This document shows, piece after piece, positions 6,074 through 6,908 of a DNA stretch of 6,908 nt. A model generated the notes under the pieces. The model was not told where the DNA came from. It saw only the letters and a list, made by a program, of their open reading frames with translations, and did no database searches. The DNA lies in assembly GCA_947630465.1 (NCBI GenBank), contig CANRHT010000104.1:1-6908 (forward strand), in the 5' to 3' direction. The DNA is from an uncultured Pseudomonadaceae bacterium (GTDB lineage Bacteria; Pseudomonadota; Gammaproteobacteria; Pseudomonadales; Pseudomonadaceae). The position numbers and the translations under genes were made by a program. The stretch's first letter is position 1; every line of letters begins with the position of its first letter.

Positions 6074-6330
6074 TGGTAACTATTCGTTTAGCTCGTGGTG
6101 GCTCTAAAAAGCGCCCTTTCTACCATCTGACTGTTGCTAACAGCCGTGACGCACGTGATGGTCGTTTTGTTGAGCGCATCGGTTTCTTCAACCCTGTTGC
6201 AACAGGTGGTGAAGTACGTTTGTCTGTAAACCAAGAGCGCGCTACTTACTGGTTAAGCAAAGGTGCACAGCCTTCAGAGCGCGTTGCGCAACTGTTGAAA
6301 GCTGCAGCTACTACTGAAGCAACTGCTTAA
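6073..6330 (+). CDS. rpsP: 30S ribosomal protein S16
   Basis: S16 is a small-subunit protein that binds 16S rRNA in the body of the 30S particle and speeds assembly. The 85-residue sequence has the family start [17 protein letters not shown] (1-17), then [21 protein letters not shown] (22-42) and the end-domain [17 protein letters not shown] (55-71). The length is close to the 82 residues of E. coli, with a short Ala/Thr-rich tail. ATG 6073 is chosen because S16 proteins begin MV(T)IRL; an upstream TTG (6028) would add 15 foreign residues. It lies 125 bases after ffh and 6 bases before rimM in the conserved rpsP-rimM-trmD order. Confidence 0.98.
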   Translation: MVTIRLARGGSKKRPFYHLTVANSRDARDGRFVERIGFFNPVATGGEVRLSVNQERATYWLSKGAQPSERVAQLLKAAATTEATA

Positions 6331-6336
6331 TTGACT

Positions 6337-6873
6337 ATGAGTAAAACGCCTCCTGCAGCAGACGAACTCGTCGTTATCGGCAAAGTTGGTGCGGTGCACG
6401 GTGTGCGTGGTGAAGTAAAGGTGCATGCTTTTACTGAATCCATTGATAGTCTGCTTGATTATCCGGTTTGGACTTTACGTCTAGGGCAGATTCTTAAGCA
6501 AGTGAAGTGGGCCAGTTGTCGTCCACAGGGCAAAGCACTGGTGGCAAAAATCGAAGGCTTGGATGATCGTGAAATTGCACGAACATTAACCGGCTATGAG
6601 ATTTGTGTGTTACGCAGTGAATTACCTGATCTAGAGGATGACGAGTTTTACTGGCATCAACTTGAAGGCTTAAAGGTGATCAATCAAAACCAGCAGTTGT
6701 TTGGGATTGTTGACCATTTATTAGAGACTGGCGCAAATGATGTCTTCGTTGTTAAGCCTTGTGCTGGCAGCATTGATGATCAAGAGCGGTTGCTGCCCTA
6801 TACGGAGCAGTGTGTACAGTCGGTGGATTTGACAGCAGGCGAGATGCATGTCGAATGGGATGCGGATTTTTAA
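6337..6873 (+). CDS. rimM: Ribosome maturation factor RimM
   Basis: RimM binds S19 in the 30S head and helps late 16S rRNA processing and subunit maturation. The 178-residue protein has the N-terminal RimM domain beginning VVIGKVGAVHGVRGEVKV (12-29), with LDDREIARTLTGYEI (75-89), and a PRC-barrel domain starting FYWHQLEGLKV (104-114), with ETGANDVFVVKP (130-141) and LLPY (153-156). The closing AGEMHVEWDADF closely resembles Pseudomonas RimM as I remember it and is the best taxonomic hint in the window. ATG 6337 lies 6 bases after the rpsP stop. No ribosome binding site is evident, so translation is probably coupled to rpsP. A TTG at 6331 directly after that stop is a less likely start adding two residues. 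The stop TAA (6871-6873) overlaps an ATG (6873) leading toward trmD. Confidence 0.97.
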   Translation: MSKTPPAADELVVIGKVGAVHGVRGEVKVHAFTESIDSLLDYPVWTLRLGQILKQVKWASCRPQGKALVAKIEGLDDREIARTLTGYEICVLRSELPDLEDDEFYWHQLEGLKVINQNQQLFGIVDHLLETGANDVFVVKPCAGSIDDQERLLPYTEQCVQSVDLTAGEMHVEWDADF

Positions 6874-6885
6874 TGAGTAAATGCC

Positions 6886-6908
6886 TTGCGCGTTGAAGTT
6901 ATCAGTCT
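6886..6908 (+). CDS. trmD: Start of TrmD (tRNA guanine-N1 methyltransferase), cut by the right window edge
   Basis: TrmD methylates G37 of tRNAs to prevent frameshifting. Only about seven codons are present. Read from TTG 6886, they give (M)RVEVIS, which aligns with the start of TrmD (E. coli MWIGIISLFPEMF) and with the LRVEVISLFPEMF form of Pseudomonas. Gene order after rimM supports the call. The start is odd: this frame has a TGA at 6874-6876 and no ATG, so TTG 6886 is the only usual start codon. ATGs at 6873 and 6881 lie in the other two frames; the first gives a 7-residue peptide, and the second does not encode a TrmD sequence. Either TTG is used, with only a weak TGAG upstream, or a one-base indel is present. 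The identity is likely; the start is uncertain. Confidence 0.72.

Noticed and set aside
1..6908. CRISPR array, mobile element, tRNA/rRNA, toxin-antitoxin or defence system
   Set aside because: Genes fill nearly the whole window with recognisable conserved families; no spaced direct repeats, transposase or integrase sequences, or RNA gene features were seen.

Overview
The window is an ordinary stretch of chromosome from a gammaproteobacterium of the Pseudomonas lineage. The main evidence is the RimM protein, which ends in WDADF and carries the blocks YWHQLEGLKVI and DHLLETGANDV as I remember them from Pseudomonas. The 715-residue RecQ with an extra C-terminal domain and the ffh-rpsP-rimM-trmD order agree with this. 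By eye the base composition is near 50% GC, low for classical Pseudomonas, so a low-GC relative within Pseudomonadaceae is my best inference. The species cannot be fixed from this window.

Layout. At the left edge is the 3' end of ribD (riboflavin synthesis, + strand, 1-360). It converges on recQ (- strand, 436-2583), and the 75-base gap holds a triple 7-base repeat and an 11-bp hairpin. recQ is divergent from a two-gene + strand unit: a UPF0149/YecA-like acidic protein (2738-3325) and, 6 bases later, a YbaN/DUF454 membrane protein (3332-3730). That unit converges on a Maf/YceF nucleotide pyrophosphatase (- strand, 3802-4392). maf is divergent from ffh (4568-5947), the protein subunit of the signal recognition particle. 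ffh is followed by rpsP (6073-6330), rimM (6337-6873) and the first bases of trmD at the right edge.

How the genes fit together. ffh-rpsP-rimM-trmD is the conserved cluster linking protein targeting, the 30S subunit, 30S maturation and tRNA m1G37 methylation. The other genes are housekeeping functions (riboflavin synthesis, DNA repair, nucleotide-pool cleaning) or conserved proteins of unknown role. No gap between genes exceeds 175 bases. I see no transposase, integrase, phage gene, CRISPR array, tRNA, rRNA or toxin-antitoxin pair.

I found no new multi-gene system. The points most worth checking are the start of trmD, whose reading frame lacks an ATG and is one base out of register with two upstream ATGs; the hairpin-rich ffh-rpsP gap, including a palindrome over the rpsP ribosome binding site; the overlapping divergent promoter candidates between maf and ffh; and gene neighbourhoods (ribD without a following riboflavin synthase gene, maf beside ffh) that differ from those I know in Pseudomonas.
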